DNA of 6,335 bases from Sedimenticola sp. (GTDB lineage: Bacteria; Pseudomonadota; Gammaproteobacteria; Chromatiales; Chromatiaceae). Positions 6,258 through 6,335 of the stretch are shown one piece after another. The notes under the pieces were generated by a model, which had not been told where the DNA came from, did no database searches, and was given only the letters and a program-made list of their open reading frames with translations. Position 1 is the stretch's first letter. Each line of letters begins with the position of its first letter. A program made the position numbers and the translations under genes. The stretch lies in contig JAUUYI010000134.1 in NCBI GenBank assembly GCA_030590525.1, positions 1 to 6,335 on the forward strand, written 5' to 3'.

Positions 6258-6282
6258 CAGGGACTTATTATTTCGCGAGCCC
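6258..6282 (-). repeat. Right terminal inverted repeat
   Basis: Read on the minus strand it begins GGGCTCGCGAAA and ends GTCCCTG, matching the left repeat at 6073-6097. If one adjacent A is counted on each side, the arms extend to AGGGCTCG at 6072 and 6283. Confidence 0.8.
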
Positions 6283-6335
6283 TTACCTCACTCCTGCTTT
6301 TCCAGCGTTCCCCATCAGAGGTCAGCAGGCTCGTC

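Larger units (their letters stand above)
6073..6282. mobile_element. Probable non-autonomous inverted-repeat element (MITE-like) after pilT
   Basis: A 210-base segment bounded by 25-base terminal inverted repeats with 23 matches, each beginning GGGCTCGCGAAA. It is flanked by TTA on both sides (6070-6072 and 6283-6285), a possible 3-base target duplication, although so short a match can occur by chance. It contains no credible ORF, so it could move only with a transposase supplied elsewhere. Internally there are two hairpins: GCCGGTTC/GAACCGGC (6129-6136 with 6149-6156, 12-base loop) and CCCACA/TGTGGG (6161-6166 with 6171-6176, loop TCCT). It starts 36 bases after the pilT stop. I cannot assign it to an insertion-sequence family. 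Alternatives are a transcribed structured RNA or a very long-armed terminator-like structure. Confidence 0.6.

Overview
The window looks like the chromosome of a moderately GC-rich gammaproteobacterium. This rests on the gene set and order: pilT, then on the opposite strand yggS, proC, yggT, yggU (DUF167), a dynamin-like GTPase, and a DUF4426 secreted protein. Much of this order is shared with Pseudomonas (pilT-yggS-proC-yggT, with metX, metW and a DUF4426 gene further on). Protein style suggests a Chromatiales-type, perhaps sulfur-oxidising, lineage, but that is an impression and was not tested.

Layout. Bases 1-210 (minus) carry the 5' end of a DUF4426 gene with a signal peptide and its own candidate promoter at 348-376. 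Bases 211-528 hold no convincing gene. From about 4.8 kb down to 529, all on the minus strand, lie yggS (PLP homeostasis), proC (last step of proline synthesis), yggT (membrane protein), yggU and a dynamin-family GTPase. The last four are tightly packed: proC/yggT overlap by GTGA, yggT/yggU by ATGA, and the GTPase ribosome-binding site lies on the yggU stop codon, so they very probably form one transcript. yggS is separated from proC by a 265-base AT-richer insert with inverted and direct repeats and broken coding traces. pilT (4999-6036, plus) is divergent from yggS across a 194-base intergenic region with a candidate yggS promoter and a dyad. About 35 bases after pilT is a roughly 210-base element with 25-base terminal inverted repeats and internal hairpins, resembling a non-autonomous transposable element (MITE); no pilU is seen before the window ends.

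The genes cover type IV pilus retraction (PilT), vitamin B6/amino-acid metabolism (YggS, ProC) and envelope biology (YggT, perhaps the GTPase). The most interesting points are the membrane-remodelling-type GTPase translationally tied to YggT/YggU, the inverted-repeat element after pilT, and the odd insert between yggS and proC.
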